Assembly: GCA_037974965.1 (NCBI GenBank)
Contig: JBBPFI010000001.1
Span: forward strand, 1,240,001-1,304,000
Length of the DNA: 64,000 bases
Direction of reading: 5' to 3'
From: Dacryopinax spathularia
Lineage: Eukaryota > Basidiomycota > Dacrymycetes > Dacrymycetales > Dacrymycetaceae
The number at the start of each line of letters is the position of its first letter. Within the stretch, counting starts at the first letter, position 1. The translations under genes and the position numbers were made by a program. The notes under the pieces were generated by a model. It saw only the letters and a program-made list of their open reading frames with translations, made no database searches and was not told the DNA's origin. Positions 48,974 through 61,294 of the stretch are shown piece by piece.

Positions 48974-50805
48974 ATGGGCAACGAGCAGAGCTCACCCACG
49001 AGCCCGACAACGAGGCGGACAGGAGGTGAGCCGTCAGCATTCCACCTACCCCCGCCAACGGGCGGCCGTTCTCCGTACAGTTCGTCTACTCGAAGAGCAT
49101 CGACAAGTTCTAGGACGAACGTTTGGGGAGAGCCTCGCAAGGTGTCCCCACCTCGCCGGGCACCTTCAGCCAGCAATACCACTGCCAGCGGTACGCTGCA
49201 AGCTAGTGCACCTGTTTCACGCGTGCCGTCTCGAACGTCCCCACAACCTTCGCCCCAGCCGGCAGCTCCACCTCCTCTGCCGTCTCCAAGAGTCGAACGG
49301 TCTCCGCCTTTGCCGTCTCAACCTGCAGCACCTCGAGCCATGCCTCTGCTGAACGCGGAACGACCGCTCTCCCAGATATCGACCGGATCGGGTGCTCCTC
49401 CGCCTCCCTACTCTCCGATAGATGAACGAGGGGTGGACGAGCAGCTGGTCCTGGAGATCGCAGCGCTCATGTCATTCTCTGAGCCTGGGCAGCACCCAGC
49501 CCCATTCGCGGAACCTGGATCGGAGCAGGATCAGGCAGAAGAACAGTTCTCGACTCCCCAGCAAACACCGCTTGAGCTGCCCTCACCTTCCACCGACCTG
49601 TCCACCGTTTCTCTACCGGAACAAGCGCCGTCCAGCATCTCCCGGAACATAGCCCGGCCATCTTCACAGCGGCGACATCACTCAGGGAATTCATCGGGAT
49701 CGTCCCATCATCGGCGAACGCAGTCCACGTCCAGCCATGCTGGACCAGCGTCAAGACAGCACCGGGATCGCGATCTCCCACCTACTCCGGACGGAGAAGG
49801 CGACGCCGATCTCCCGCCGACGATCAGACCGCATACGATCAGACCGCATGCGAGCACCCATCGCCCGCCTACGCCGCCAACATCAGCCGGGTCAAGGCAT
49901 ACATCTTTCCGGGTCCGCTCATCCAATGCAGCAGCGCCGGCTCCGGAAGCCCAGATGGCTGAGATAGGAAGGGAGACAAGTCATCACTCGAGTAGGAGCA
50001 GGGGAAGTCATCACAGGCGGAGGAGCTCGCACAGTGCGGAAGACCCGCTGGTGTTACTCAAGAAGTATGACACGGTCATATTGGTCGATGACAGCGTATC
50101 GGTGCGCTTACTTTATCCTGTATAAGAGCCGGCAAATACTGACTGTCATTAGATGGCAGACCTATGGGATGAGGCAAAGTATGCTCTGGCCGAGATTGCG
50201 GTATTAGCCGCGAAATACGACATCGATGGTGTGGATATACACTTCGTAAATGATGAGAAGCAAGGACTGAATCTGAAGGTATGTAAGCGGAGACTTTGTA
50301 CAACTCCGTCCTGATTTCTTGTTAGACAGCAGAAGCAGTCATAGCGCTGTTCGACTCCATCGAGCCGGCAGGCCAGGATTCCGAGATCGGCGGCAGACTC
50401 GAAGGATTCTTGCTGTCATATCTGGCACGGGCGGAGAAATATCAAGAAGCCGTCGAGCTAGGAACTGCAGGCCAGCTACCCAAAGTCCGGCCAGTCAACT
50501 ACATCGTTCTGACGGACGGGGTGCCCTCAGACGATCCGGAATCGGTTATCGTCGCCGCTGCACGTCGATTGGACGCCCACAATTTCCCGCTCTCGCAGGT
50601 CGGGATACAGTTCGTCCAGCTGGGTGATGATCCAGAGGCTACTGAGGTGCTGCAGCACCTGGACGACGGACTTGGCAAGGCGTACGGGATTCGGGACATG
50701 GTCGATTGGACGCTCTTGCCCGAAGGCAAGCTGGATGCAACAATACTCACCAAGATCCTGCTGGGTGGGATCAACAGGCGCGTCGACGGGAAAGCGGGAC
50801 ATTAG
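48974..50805 (+). CDS. von Willebrand factor A-domain protein with N-myristoylation signal
   Basis: Three exons (48974-50101, 50153-50278, 50326-50805) give 577 residues. The chosen ATG gives the N-terminus MGNEQSS, a good N-myristoylation sequence (Gly2, Ser6). The first 350 residues are disordered, rich in Ser, Pro, Arg and Thr with many SP/TP sites, and a short predicted helical, acidic piece (ALMSFSEPG) lies near 165. The C-terminal 215 residues form a vWA domain. The MIDAS first motif DDSVS (372-376) ends exactly at the first exon junction, the Thr/Asp motif is TDGVPSDD, and the pattern VGIQFVQLGDDPEA follows. A metal-dependent, membrane-tethered adhesion or scaffold role is inferred. 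Related fungal vWA proteins of this type have no settled function. Confidence 0.85.
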
Positions 50806-51015
50806 CAACGCGATAACTAAGTGGATGGATGGCAGAAGTTTTGCCGGATTCCCGGATTTGCCGTTTGCTGTGCACGTTACCCTGTTTTGGTATGCTTTGA
50901 TCTGGACCTTCGTATTTATTGGAAACAAAGGAATGGCATGCAGTGTAGCCAGTAAGAATGCCGATTGTTGTACAATTGCGCTATCATACAATGTGGGTCA
51001 TGAAAGTCGTTACAG

Positions 51016-54000
51016 TTACAAGTCCCAGTCTTCCAAAGAAAATGCCAGCACCTCAAATGTAGCAGTATGAGGCCCGCCCTCTCCAGACAACTTCTCGGCA
51101 CCTCTCCGCAAATACCGAACCAGACGATCCATCTCATTCGACATCCGATCGATCCGTGACGCCAGGTTTTCGTCTGCGAACGATACGGTAGCGCCAAAGG
51201 TCGTGGACTGTTCTATCATTGACTCGTCAGGCAGATCTTCCACGTCAGAGTCAGAAGAGTCGTCATCAGAGTTAACGGGAATATCCTCGGAAAAACCGAC
51301 CACGTCTTGTTTCCGAATCTGCCGTCGTTGTCTCCGGGTTTTGCGCTTCCTTCCATCTTGGGAACGCGGGAGCTTTCGTACAGCATTTGGCGTGTTCTGT
51401 CCAACTAGCGCCGAGTAGCAATCGCCAAAATGCAGTGCAATGTCTAGGATGTTCAAGACGGCTTTGTGAAGAGACGCCGTCGATTCCGAGAGCAGACATC
51501 TCATCATAAGATGTTCCTGATGTGCATCATGCGCTCGGATGAGGTCGTCTAACGTCTGCGTTGCTTTGAGGGCCTTGTGGAAATGCTGAAGCTGATCATG
51601 GATGACCGTGGTATAGAGGAAGTATGTGAGGGTATTTAAGAACCAACTGAGCTTGCTTCGCATGGCGTAAAAGTTCTTGACGTCTTCCGGGGCAAACTCT
51701 TCTAGCAATTCCAAGCGAGCCCCAAGACCATGGCGGACGACGAAGCCGTCAATCAGGCGTTTGGCGCGGCGGACTTGCATCAACAGAACAAAGACGGAGG
51801 AATAGCCTTGCAAGGCGTCGGGCGTTAGCAGGTATAGCAGCGGGACAGGCACCTATGAAGCCCAGGAGGGTCAGGACTCCGGTAAAGTCAGGTGAGATGG
51901 AGACGTTACCTCATAAGTGACGGACAGCCCAGAAAGACACCGAGTCATTCTGGCGGCGGCGTCTTCACGCGGTTTGGTGTACCAAAAGCGCACTATTGAC
52001 GGATCGATGGCGCCCTCTATTTTCGAGGTCACCAGATCGCGGAAGGCTGCATTTATAGCATGGTAATCGAACCAGGTATGACGTGTTTCCAGCTGTGATC
52101 GGTTCCTTCAGCCGGGAAAGCGAGCACTGTGTCAACGCACTTACGCGATCAAAGAGAAGATCGGCAAAATCGTCCATGAGATCGCCTCGCCGGAACAAAC
52201 AGATGGCTTCGATTGCGGACAGGTGATGCCACATCTGGCAGGTGTCCACGACGACATTGTACAAGTAACGCTGCGAGATGAGGCAATCCTGTAGAAGCTG
52301 CTCCTTCACGGCAGCTTCCAGGTCACGGGGTTCCCACAACTCTTCACGTGACATGGCGACGACCTCCGCCAACCGCTTCGGAGTCTTCAGTTCGAATATC
52401 GGATCGCCCAAGGTGTTCAAGACAGCTCGGGCTTTGCCTCCGGCCAGTATACCGGAAGCCATAGATTGTAGGAAAGACGGAATAGCGAGCTTGTCTCCCT
52501 GACTTCTCTTCAGCGACTGAAACCGATATGCTGCTACCCAGAAGGACGGGTCGGCTATGGCGACTTCCGCATCGTGCAAAATGAAGAAATCCCCCGTGTC
52601 CACGGATACGATGTCCTCTTCCTCGTAGAATAATTGACCTGGTCTACCTTCCGCTATCCAATCAATGGTAGCTTTCCAGATAGGCTGCGCCGTATCCAGA
52701 AAGATCTGGAGCAATTTTTTGGCGTTGTCTTCGTGTGCCATGCTGTACTCGGCCTTATAAGCCGAGAAAAGCAGGTCGAGAAGAGTGCTGGCAAGTACAG
52801 ATGGGGAGATGCCGAAGATATCCTCGTCCATAGCGCTTGTATCTTGATTGTTCGACCTGGTGCTTTTCTGCAGGTCCTCAGCCACGCTAAGGAGAAGTCG
52901 CAGAATATCAATCCGTTCCTCCACTTCGCGCGACAGACTCAAAAGGCTGACGGCAAGCGGCGGACCAGCGCGCCCTTGAGCGCGAGCGAGTGCCTGTTCG
53001 CTTGATGAGCACCATGCCTGGAAATCGCGTATATGATGTTCAACGGCTTCCGTGAAAGCCTCGCCAGTGAGTGATGACGACTTTACGAGGGCGCTATTGC
53101 TTTTGCCGTCGAGTGTGCGAAGAAGGTGTTGTAGACGCTTCGACACTGTCGCATACGCAGCGAATGTGTCCAATAGCGAAAAGTAGGTCCCCGACGTCAG
53201 GTGGACAAGCCTGGGTGCTGACGGTCGTAGGGTGACAATTGGTGGAGCCGTCCCAACTGCGGGTGGTAGAATAAGTAGGTTGTTCTCCAGACCTTGAAGT
53301 GCCAGGAGAACCTCGCGAAGAGCGTCGACTTCGTTGATGAAGCTCTGCAGTTGCTCGTAAGCGCAAATCCCACGATCGGTTACGCTGATAGCTCACCCCG
53401 CGATCAGGTCCACTAAGATGCATAAGACTAGGATCGTTACTTGCTGATACTCTCATGAAAGTCGGTTCGAGTGTCTCTGCCTTCGACAAATCGAATGGCT
53501 CGTCCAAATCCACGTCTATGCGCCAGTGATCTTTCCAATATTGACGATCCAGCATCTCGTCCAGCTCCATCTGCGCTCTCGCAGCAGCCATCTCAGCAGG
53601 GCTGACAAAGTCATCTGCCTCGTCAGCTTGCTTCACGCTCGGAGCGTGGGTGGAAGGTGGTGACGAGGTAGGTGACGGTAATTGATCGTCCTCCGACAAG
53701 TCGTCCAGTGAATCTGAAGAGGACAACGAATCCGATCGTCGCTTTCCCTTTCTTGTATGTGACTCAGACTGGATGTCTTTCCAGTGCTCGCCCTCGAATG
53801 GCTCTTCCGCCATTATGGTCTCCCATGTCAATGCGCTGGGTACGCGAAAAGGGTCTTTTGCCTTATCGAGAACAAGCGAAGCGTAGGTATGGGTGGCTGG
53901 GGTGGGAGGAAGGGATAGGCAGATCTGGATAAGGTCAGTACCGTCTTCGGTGAAGACGAATCGCTTGTCCATACGAGAAACTGCAAGTGATCCGGAAGAG

Positions 54001-54366
54001 TAGACATCTTGATACCATGCTCCATTGGCCGTCTCTCCTTGACATCCTCCTGCAATGCAGAGTATGTCTGCTCCAGGGCATCGGCTAGATCGTCCTCGGC
54101 CTTGACTCGCGCTTTTCGTATAAGCCTGTACACTATCAGCTAACAGATTAGTCTCAAACGGTCAGGACGCACCCTTTGAACTTGCTATCCATCTCAAACA
54201 TGTCGGCCGCTGTCCCGGTCTTCGAGTTCCGCAAGGTACGCCGCATGTCTGCACACAGCTGCGCGAACCGTCTTGGATCCGATTCCTTCGTAACATTGGT
54301 GAGCTGGGAGACTAATGTCTCTCCTAGTTGCTCTCTGAGGACTGCCTGAGAGATCTGTGGAGCCAT
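51016..54366 (-). CDS. Gamma-tubulin complex component, GCP5 type
   Basis: Six exons (54366-54173, 54125-54016, 53980-53397, 53344-52145, 52092-51910, 51852-51016) close in frame to 1035 residues. LTWETIMAEEPFEGEHWKDI (about 150-170) matches the WEDILAEEPFEGxHW run of GCP5/Mod21. LREVLLALQG begins the N-terminal GRIP1-like domain. The C-terminal GRIP2 region has GYSSVFVLLMQVRRAKRLID, then SKLSWFLNTLTYFLYTTVIHD and HDAHQEHLMMRCLL, which are conserved throughout Spc97/Spc98/GCP proteins and contact gamma-tubulin. GCP5 caps or completes the gamma-tubulin ring complex that nucleates microtubules at the spindle pole and elsewhere. A basic run (DGRKRKTRRQRRQIRKQ) and an acidic run are inserted near the C-terminus. 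GCP4 or GCP6 remain less likely alternatives. Confidence 0.86.
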
Positions 54367-54502
54367 TGTATGCGTGGTGTCGAGAGCGACGACCTAGTCG
54401 CGCTCCTCGTCGTTCACAACCGCGTCTTTACGCGATTCAGGGATCATGGAGCTCGGCGTGGTTTGAGTCCGAATCGCTTCTTCCTCATCTCCAACCACCA
54501 CC
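54367..54502. promoter_or_regulatory. Compact divergent promoter of the GCP5-type gene and MGM101
   Basis: Only 136 bases separate the two start codons, so both genes must share a very short promoter and have short 5' leaders. No named element is recognised. Confidence 0.6.
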
Positions 54503-55615
54503 ATGTCGAGGTACAGCAAGATTGCCTGCTATGTAAAGGGAGGGCGACCTCAACTCTGCCCGACCAGCTTCAAGGCGGTGTCGAGGGCTGGCTATGCAAC
54601 GGTGAAGCCGCAGACCACGACCTCGGCTGCGAAAATGCCAACCTACTCGCGAACCACAAGCTACTCGCGGCCTGCCGCTCGTTCGGCCTCTGCAGCGGCT
54701 TCGTCTACAAAAAGTCCCAGCACTCCGGCTGCTATCGAGTCGACTCCTGCAACTACGGACATTGATTCTGCTATAGAGGAGATTGAGAGGGCCGCTGAAA
54801 CGGCTGTAGCCGATGCTGCTGTGTCCTGGACCGATGGCGCCGCTGTCGATATAGGTCCTGGTGCTCCTGAGGACGGCCGGCCGACGGATTGGTCTAGGAG
54901 TTACTACGGGCTCTCCAGCCAGCCGTTCCCAAAGGAGATTGCGGACGTTCTCATGGCTCCCATAGATCCAGATGATGTGGAGATGAAGCCAGGTACGCCC
55001 AACTTCTCCTGTATTTGTACGTGTCTCACCGCATGACTCTTTTTGCAGATGGCTTGATCTACCTACCTGAGATTAAATACCGTCGCATCCTCAACAAAGC
55101 ATTTGGGCCTGGTGGATGGGGTCTGGCGCCTCGAAGTGAGACGAATGTGGGCCCGAAAGTGGTGAGCAGAGAGTACGCTCTGGTTTGCTTGGGTCGGTGA
55201 GTCACAGCCAGCCTTGTCTCAATCAGCGAATGTAGCTAAAACCTCGGCAGGCTGGTAGCCATCGCTCGCGGCGAGCAGGAGTATTTTGATCCCTCCGGCA
55301 TCGCAACTGCAACCGAAGCCTGCAAGAGCAATGCTCTCATGCGCTGCTGCAAGGATCTGGGCATCGCCAGTGAGCTCTGGTATGTCGACCTTCGTCCGAC
55401 CACGTCCGACCTCCTAACCAAACTACCAGGGATCCGCGCTTTATCCGAGAGTTCAAGGCGAAGTATTGCGTCGAAGTTTTCGCAACACATGTGCTGACCC
55501 AGCGCAAGTGAGTTGACGAAATACCTTCACCGCGTGAAGCGTGTCTGACTGGTTGAGCAGGAAAAAGCTATGGCGGCGCAAGGATGCCAAGATCGAATAT
55601 CCCTACAAGGAGTGA
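54503..55615 (+). CDS. MGM101: Mitochondrial genome maintenance protein Mgm101
   Basis: Five exons (54503-54992, 55049-55196, 55251-55379, 55430-55507, 55561-55615) give 299 residues; yeast Mgm101 has 269. It is a Rad52-like single-strand annealing protein that binds mitochondrial DNA and supports recombinational repair. The N-terminus is basic, hydroxylated and low in acid (about 1-65), fitting a mitochondrial presequence. The conserved core starts at [18 protein letters not shown] and continues through [40 protein letters not shown] and [20 protein letters not shown] follow, then the C-terminal [17 protein letters not shown]. Intron phases agree and every join restores family sequence. Confidence 0.96.
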
Positions 55616-55820
55616 TCCATCACCCTGTCATCATATTGTCCTCTTGTAGACATAGATGTATTGTCCGTTAATCCTTGTCTTCGGCAAATTCCGTTCGGAA
55701 ACCCCCTTCTTATAATATAATGCTTGGCGAAGCACCACCGCTTTATAGGCGACCCTGAATGGCTCCGAATGGTGTCCCTTTCACGCTGTCCTTTCATCAC
55801 ATCACATCGTAACTCCGGAA

Positions 55821-58220
55821 ATGCCTTACAAAGTTGCTATCTTGACAGGTTCGGTTCTTGGCATGGGCCTAGTGCGGTAATGGTTGACAAATGTCATCGT
55901 TTCAGTCAGTGATACAGCTGCTGTTGATGCGGCAGCGGACAAGTCTGGTCCACTGCTGCGGGAAATGCTCGCCGGCCAGACTGGCGACTTCACCATAGCT
56001 GGAACATCAATTGTACCAGATGATAAGTATCAAATCGCCAAGACTGTCAAGGACTGGTGCTCCGGTGGTGAGGTGGACTGGGTGATCACGACCGGAGGCA
56101 CCGGATTCGGTGTTCGTGATTGCACGCCTGAGGTCGCACACTGTTCCGATTGCAATGTGATCCTCGCTGAAATGACAACCAGGCAATCTCCCCACTCATT
56201 GATCGTCCTGCACCTGGTCTCGTACATGCTATGATGTCGCACTCTCTGACGAAGACGCCACTTGCGGCTTTGGCACGACCTGTTGCCGGGACAATCGGAA
56301 AGACACTGGTTGTGACTCTGCCTGGCAGCTCCAAGGCAGTCAAGGAGAACATGGACCTTCTGCTTGCGAACGGGCTGATCACGCATGCTCTTGATCTGAT
56401 CACGGGTGGGAGTGGACGAGCAGTCCATGCTGCCATGGGAGCGGGACATGCTCCGACCACCTCTAACCAGCAGACCAGTCCAGCCTCCTCTCATGGTCAT
56501 CATCACCATCACCATCATTCGCACGGACACGAGCATCACGCGCCTATCCCTAGGACGGTGCTGAGCCACGACCCAACCCAACCAGGTATGATCATAATCA
56601 TAAATGACGATCACTCGTTGTGACATCCCGCAGTCTCGCTTCGGCATCGAGAGTCGCCGTATCCGCTTTTGGATCTGCAAGATGCAATCGATCTAGTGAT
56701 AAAGTTCTCCGTGCGACTGGAGATCATTGAAAAACAAGTATGGCACGGTATTCAGTGCTCCCTCGCTGACGAACTCACTTGAACTTGCAGTTCGGTTCAA
56801 CTCTCGCCGGGCACGTGCTGGCAGAAGACATCTATGCTCCGCAAGACGTACCGAATACGCGGACGACCAATGTAGATGGATATGCCTTACGCGGTGAGAT
56901 TCGGTCTTTGTATTGATTTATGAGCGGCGGTCTGATGAGATTCATATTGCTATAGTAACCGACAAGCCCGGTGTCTACAAAGTTCTATCTCCTACGAATC
57001 ACCCTCGAAGCAAGCCGATACCAGAACGTCATGTCTACCGTGTCAACACGGGATCTCCATTGCCGCCCAACACGGAAGCCGTCATCATGGTGGAAGATAC
57101 GAAGCTCATCTCCACAATCCAAAGTGGAGGCGATGATGATGGCGAAGAGCTCGAAATCGAGACGCTTGCCCAGATGGAACCGGGAGAGAATACACGAGCT
57201 CCGGGATCGGATATCAAGAAGGGTGCATTGGCCTTGGAGAAAGGATTGATCATTGGAAGTGCTGGCGGAGAGATCGGTACGATCGCTTTTGTTGGAAGGA
57301 AGAAGGTTCGTGGTTTGCGGCTAGGGAAGACGGGCCACTGACAAGCAGGGCAGGTACAAGTCTACCGCAAGCCAGTGGTTGCCATCCTATCGACTGGCAA
57401 CGAGATCGCTGATATCTCGGGTTCCGGCTCGGCGGCAGATGGCGAGGATTGGACTGGGATATGGGACACCAATCGTCCTAGTCTGCAAGCCGTGCTTCAG
57501 GGTATGGGATACGAAGTCGTGGATCTTGGCATCGTGAAAGATGAGTAAGCTACCTGATACGTCCGCACCAGTTTGCCCACTAACTGCAGCTCATTTCAGT
57601 ATCAAATCCCACGTCGACGCCCTCAAAGCCGGACTCGAATCAGCCGACATAATCCTCACGACCGGCGGGACCTCGATGGGGTCGACCGACCTGCTAAAAC
57701 CCGTCATCGAGCGCTACCTCAACGGCACGATCCATTTCGGGCGAGTGAAGGTCAAGCCCGGCAAACCGACCACATTCGCGACTGTCGAGCATGAAGGGAA
57801 GACGAAGTCGATCTTTGCTCTGCCGGGGAATCCGGCGTCGGCGTTGGTGTGCTTTTATATCTTTGTAGTGCCGGCGCTGCGGACTATGGGTGGGTGGCCG
57901 GAGAACCGGCGGAAGCTGCCGACCGTTACGGTTACTGTACGTCCTCTTTGTCTTCTCATGCAACAAGCTGACATGCTATCTATCAGTTGCAAGACCCCTG
58001 CCCAAGAGATCCAAGACCCGAATATCATCGTGTACACGTCCGTTCCACGCCGGAAGGACTGGTCGCATTCTCCACTGGCGGACAGCGTTCGAGCCGGGTA
58101 GCCAGCTTAAGTGGCGCCAACGGCCTCGTGTACGTCCCTCCGAGTACGAAGGAGGATCGGGCGCCTCTCGCAAAGGGGAGCAAGGCGCAGGCTGTTATCA
58201 TAGGCGAATTGGAGGGCTAG
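55821..58220 (+). CDS. cnxE: Two-domain molybdenum insertase/molybdopterin adenylyltransferase (gephyrin/CnxE type)
   Basis: Nine exons (55821-55848, 55906-56132, 56183-56585, 56634-56737, 56791-56893, 56956-57305, 57354-57544, 57600-57936, 57987-58220) give 658 residues. The N-terminal MogA-like G domain (about 1-180) adenylylates molybdopterin; it begins MPYKVAILTVSD and has WVITTGGTGFG. The C-terminal MoeA-like E domain inserts molybdate. It has TTNVDGYALR, the region VAILSTGNEI, ILTTGGTSMGSTD and FALPGNPASALVCF. The G-E order is that of fungi and animals; plants have E-G. The linker holds 12 histidines in 16 residues (189-204). The product serves nitrate reductase and other molybdoenzymes. 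A donor GTCGCA in intron 2 is unusual but is fixed by the family run TPEAISPLIDRPAPGL. Confidence 0.95.
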
Positions 58221-58355
58221 AATACCTGCATACTGTATTCCAGCTCAAGTGTACGATGTATCGGACGTGATAGTCAATGATCAATCATCCCGGGATATAT
58301 CAGACCCTTTCTCGTCTATCTAATCCCCAAAGCATACGAAAAGATCTACTCCACT

Positions 58356-60738
58356 CTACTCCCCCCAAACATTCAGCGACTCCTTCTTGAACGGCTCCAA
58401 ATTAAACTCCAGCGCCGAGCACGGGAAATCAATCTCGAACTTCTCCAACACGCTCGGGTGCAGAATCCCCAGCATGCCCAATTGGATATCGTTCACGCTA
58501 GGAACGAGAGTCGAGACGGCGGACTTGACGGCTCCTACTACCGATGTGCCGTTCGATTGCGGTTGTGGGCCATGAGGTGCGGGGAGAGGGGCTGAGGAGT
58601 CTTCTTTTGATGCGGAGGGCTCGTCGAGCGCTGCTGCCATTGAACTGTTTACTGGCTGTTGGGACGAGTCGGGCTTCGGCCGATAATGGATGGTTGCCGC
58701 TCGTCCAGGGAAGAACGTCGGGTCTGCCACTTTCATCAGCCACACGTTCTTGGATATCCCATGTTAGGCAAAGAGCGGGACGCACCGCTCGTCTCCTTAA
58801 TATAATACCCAAAATCCTTCGCGTCACTCTCCCTTATCCTCGGGATCTCCAACACTGCCATTATCCTATCCAACAACCCATGCACAACTTCAAACCCCGC
58901 AGTCTTGTTACACCACACCGCGGCCATATTCCTAATATTCCTTGTCTGGCTCTCCCGGGTAGGTTCTTGCAGGACGATGTCGCTCGTCTCGAACACGCGG
59001 ATGGGGAGCGCGTGGGTCTTATTCTCCCTTATTGTCTTCAAAATCCCGGGAAGGAGGGACGTGCGGATGACTTGGTATTCCAAAGTCTTGGGGTTGGCGA
59101 GCCGGACAGCCGTCTTCCCGTCGTCGGAGCGGTTCATCCAGGCAAAGTTCTCGTCGTGTGAGCAGAGGATGAGCGGGAGGACTTCGACCCAGCCGGCTTG
59201 GGCACATTCTCGGCGGACGATGTCGCATAGCCTGCCGATCGCGAGTGGCTGCGCAACGGTAGAGGTGGACGGGAAGGTCTTTTTGAGATTGTTGAACCCG
59301 TATGCCACGGCGGCGTCTTCTACCAGGTCGACTTCGTGCATTATATCTGGCCTTGTAGGGGGGACTTGGACGAGGATCTCGTCTGGTGATGAGGGGGAGA
59401 GAGAGGTGTGCGAGGACATGCGCTCGATGAGCGTTGCTGCTTCTTTTGCTGTGAGCGAGAGGCCGGTGCAGGCGTTGATGAAGGAGGCGTGGGCGACCAT
59501 CTTGTGCGGCGTGAGTTCGGGGGTGATCTTGGTCGTCCCGTCAGGGTAGACGATCTGGACTGGCTCGATCCTAACCCCCATACCGTCAACTTCCCCCTCC
59601 GTCGGTTTTCAGAGGCGAGCACTCACGTGAAAGGCTCCGAACAGTACTCCGAGAACATAGTAGCAACCATATTAACGACAATATTCAGCTTTGTTTCGTC
59701 CGTCGCGGTCACGTCGATGAACACGTTCCGCGTGTTGAGCGTGATCTTCGAGTGCTCGGAATTGATGATTGGCGGCATGGAGAGGACTTGGCGGTTGGTG
59801 TCGTAGATGATTGGGTGGACGGGGGAGTCTTTGGTGATGTGCAGGTAGCGGCCGAGGTGTTTGTCCGTCTGTTAATAGATTCTAATGTCAGCTTTCTGCG
59901 CTAATAGACCCGAAAGAGAAGGAAGGACGCACCTTATACAGCTCCATCAGCTCCTCACAGGTATACGCCTGCGTCTTGTTAAGCGGCACAAATTTGATCT
60001 CCTTCTGCGGCAGCGCCTCGTACGAGAAAGGCGGCTTGAGGGTATCAAGGTCATGCGTCCCGATCGCGACGAGTGACCGACGCCGACAGATGTTCTGGTG
60101 CAGCTTGTCTTGTAGGTCGATGAAGCTTTCGTAGGAGCGCGGGGTGAAGTGGAGGTTGCGGAGGACGGCGCCGGCGAAGAAGGGTCGGATGCGGGTGGTC
60201 TACGATTATTTTGATATCAGTTGAGGATTATGGAATAGGCCTATGAGGGACGCACGTCTTTGGAGACGGTCGCGGTGATCATCTTCTCGCCAGGCCCGAA
60301 GTGGCGATACTTGTACACCGGCGGCTTCTCTATCTGCAAGAAAATCCGCAACGCTCGGGAGATACCCTCAAGACAAAGGAGGTCATAGCGGTTCGCCCCG
60401 ACTTCGATCTTCAATTGCTGCACTGCACGTCAGCCTGAATTTCCCTGCGAAGAGCAGAGTACATACCGGTCGTTCTGCCGGTAGACCCTTTTTGATGTTT
60501 TCTTCTACTTCTTGCGTTGTCTATCCCCAGATCAGTATGCTTGTAAGCCGTGAATATGGTCGACTCACATCTTCGTCCAGCTCGATCCCAAACTCGAAGC
60601 ATAGCTGGTCGAACTCCTCCGTCGCTGTACCCTCATCAGCCCATCCTTCTCCACCGGCCGTAGCAGAACAGGAGACGTACTGTATTGCCTCCCCAGCCTC
60701 TCGAACAAATCCGCCTTATCGACCGAGACGGTAGGCAT
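58356..60738 (-). CDS. FRS1: Cytosolic phenylalanyl-tRNA synthetase beta subunit
   Basis: Eight exons (60738-60681, 60624-60569, 60520-60467, 60417-60256, 60199-59933, 59868-59627, 59570-58786, 58729-58356) give 665 residues; yeast and human proteins are near 590. With the alpha subunit it charges tRNA-Phe. The N-terminus [19 protein letters not shown] is typical, followed by [19 protein letters not shown] (B1 domain). The B3/B4 editing region contains FFAGAVLRN and [16 protein letters not shown]. The B5 domain and catalytic-like core have [18 protein letters not shown] and [33 protein letters not shown] and [17 protein letters not shown] close the chain. Between these last two lies an insertion of about 60 residues, rich in Ser, Pro and Ala, absent from well-known relatives and responsible for the extra length. 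The acceptor of the last intron was chosen because it restores VADPTFFPG. Confidence 0.95.
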
Positions 60739-61206
60739 CCTTCACGTTTCCCGATTAACGAAGCAGCAGAGGTTGGAGGTGTCTATGGTCGAGTCCGAGT
60801 CAGGTTCACGGTCCCTTGCGCTTTCACCTTACGACGTGCCTTCGATTTCGCGCTGCGACCTTGACTTTCTGCTTCCGCCTCCATTAACTCCGGTCGGAGC
60901 CGAAATAGAAGGGGCGTCCACGTGAGGCGAGGAATAGTCATCCGCTCCGCGCGAACCTGGACAATTAGCTAAGTGCGATTACGTGAGACGGCGGATTAAG
61001 AACTGCTGTCGCAGGTTTAATAGCGCGAAGGTTAAGGTGGACGTAATGCATTAATGCCGTAACTAGTAGCTCGTTGATGTACAGGACGAGGCAATATTGA
61101 CGAAGTACAGCATATGCGGAAGGTGGTAACTATAGCAGGCTTCGAGAGGGAAAAAACGTAGAGGACCGGCGCATTAATTCGTGCGCGGAGTCGTCGGGGC
61201 CGAAGC
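60739..61206. other. Intergenic region between FRS1 and the right-edge gene cluster
   Basis: About 470 bases contain the FRS1 promoter and the 3' flank of the next minus-strand gene. I see no gene, no terminal repeat and no target-site duplication that would mark an element boundary. Confidence 0.45.
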
Positions 61207-61294
61207 CTAGAAACGATGTCCCTGTTCCTCGACGAGGTCGTCGAACTTGGTCTTGAGGCGATCGTAGCGTTCGAGGGCGTTAGCTAGGTCGGCT

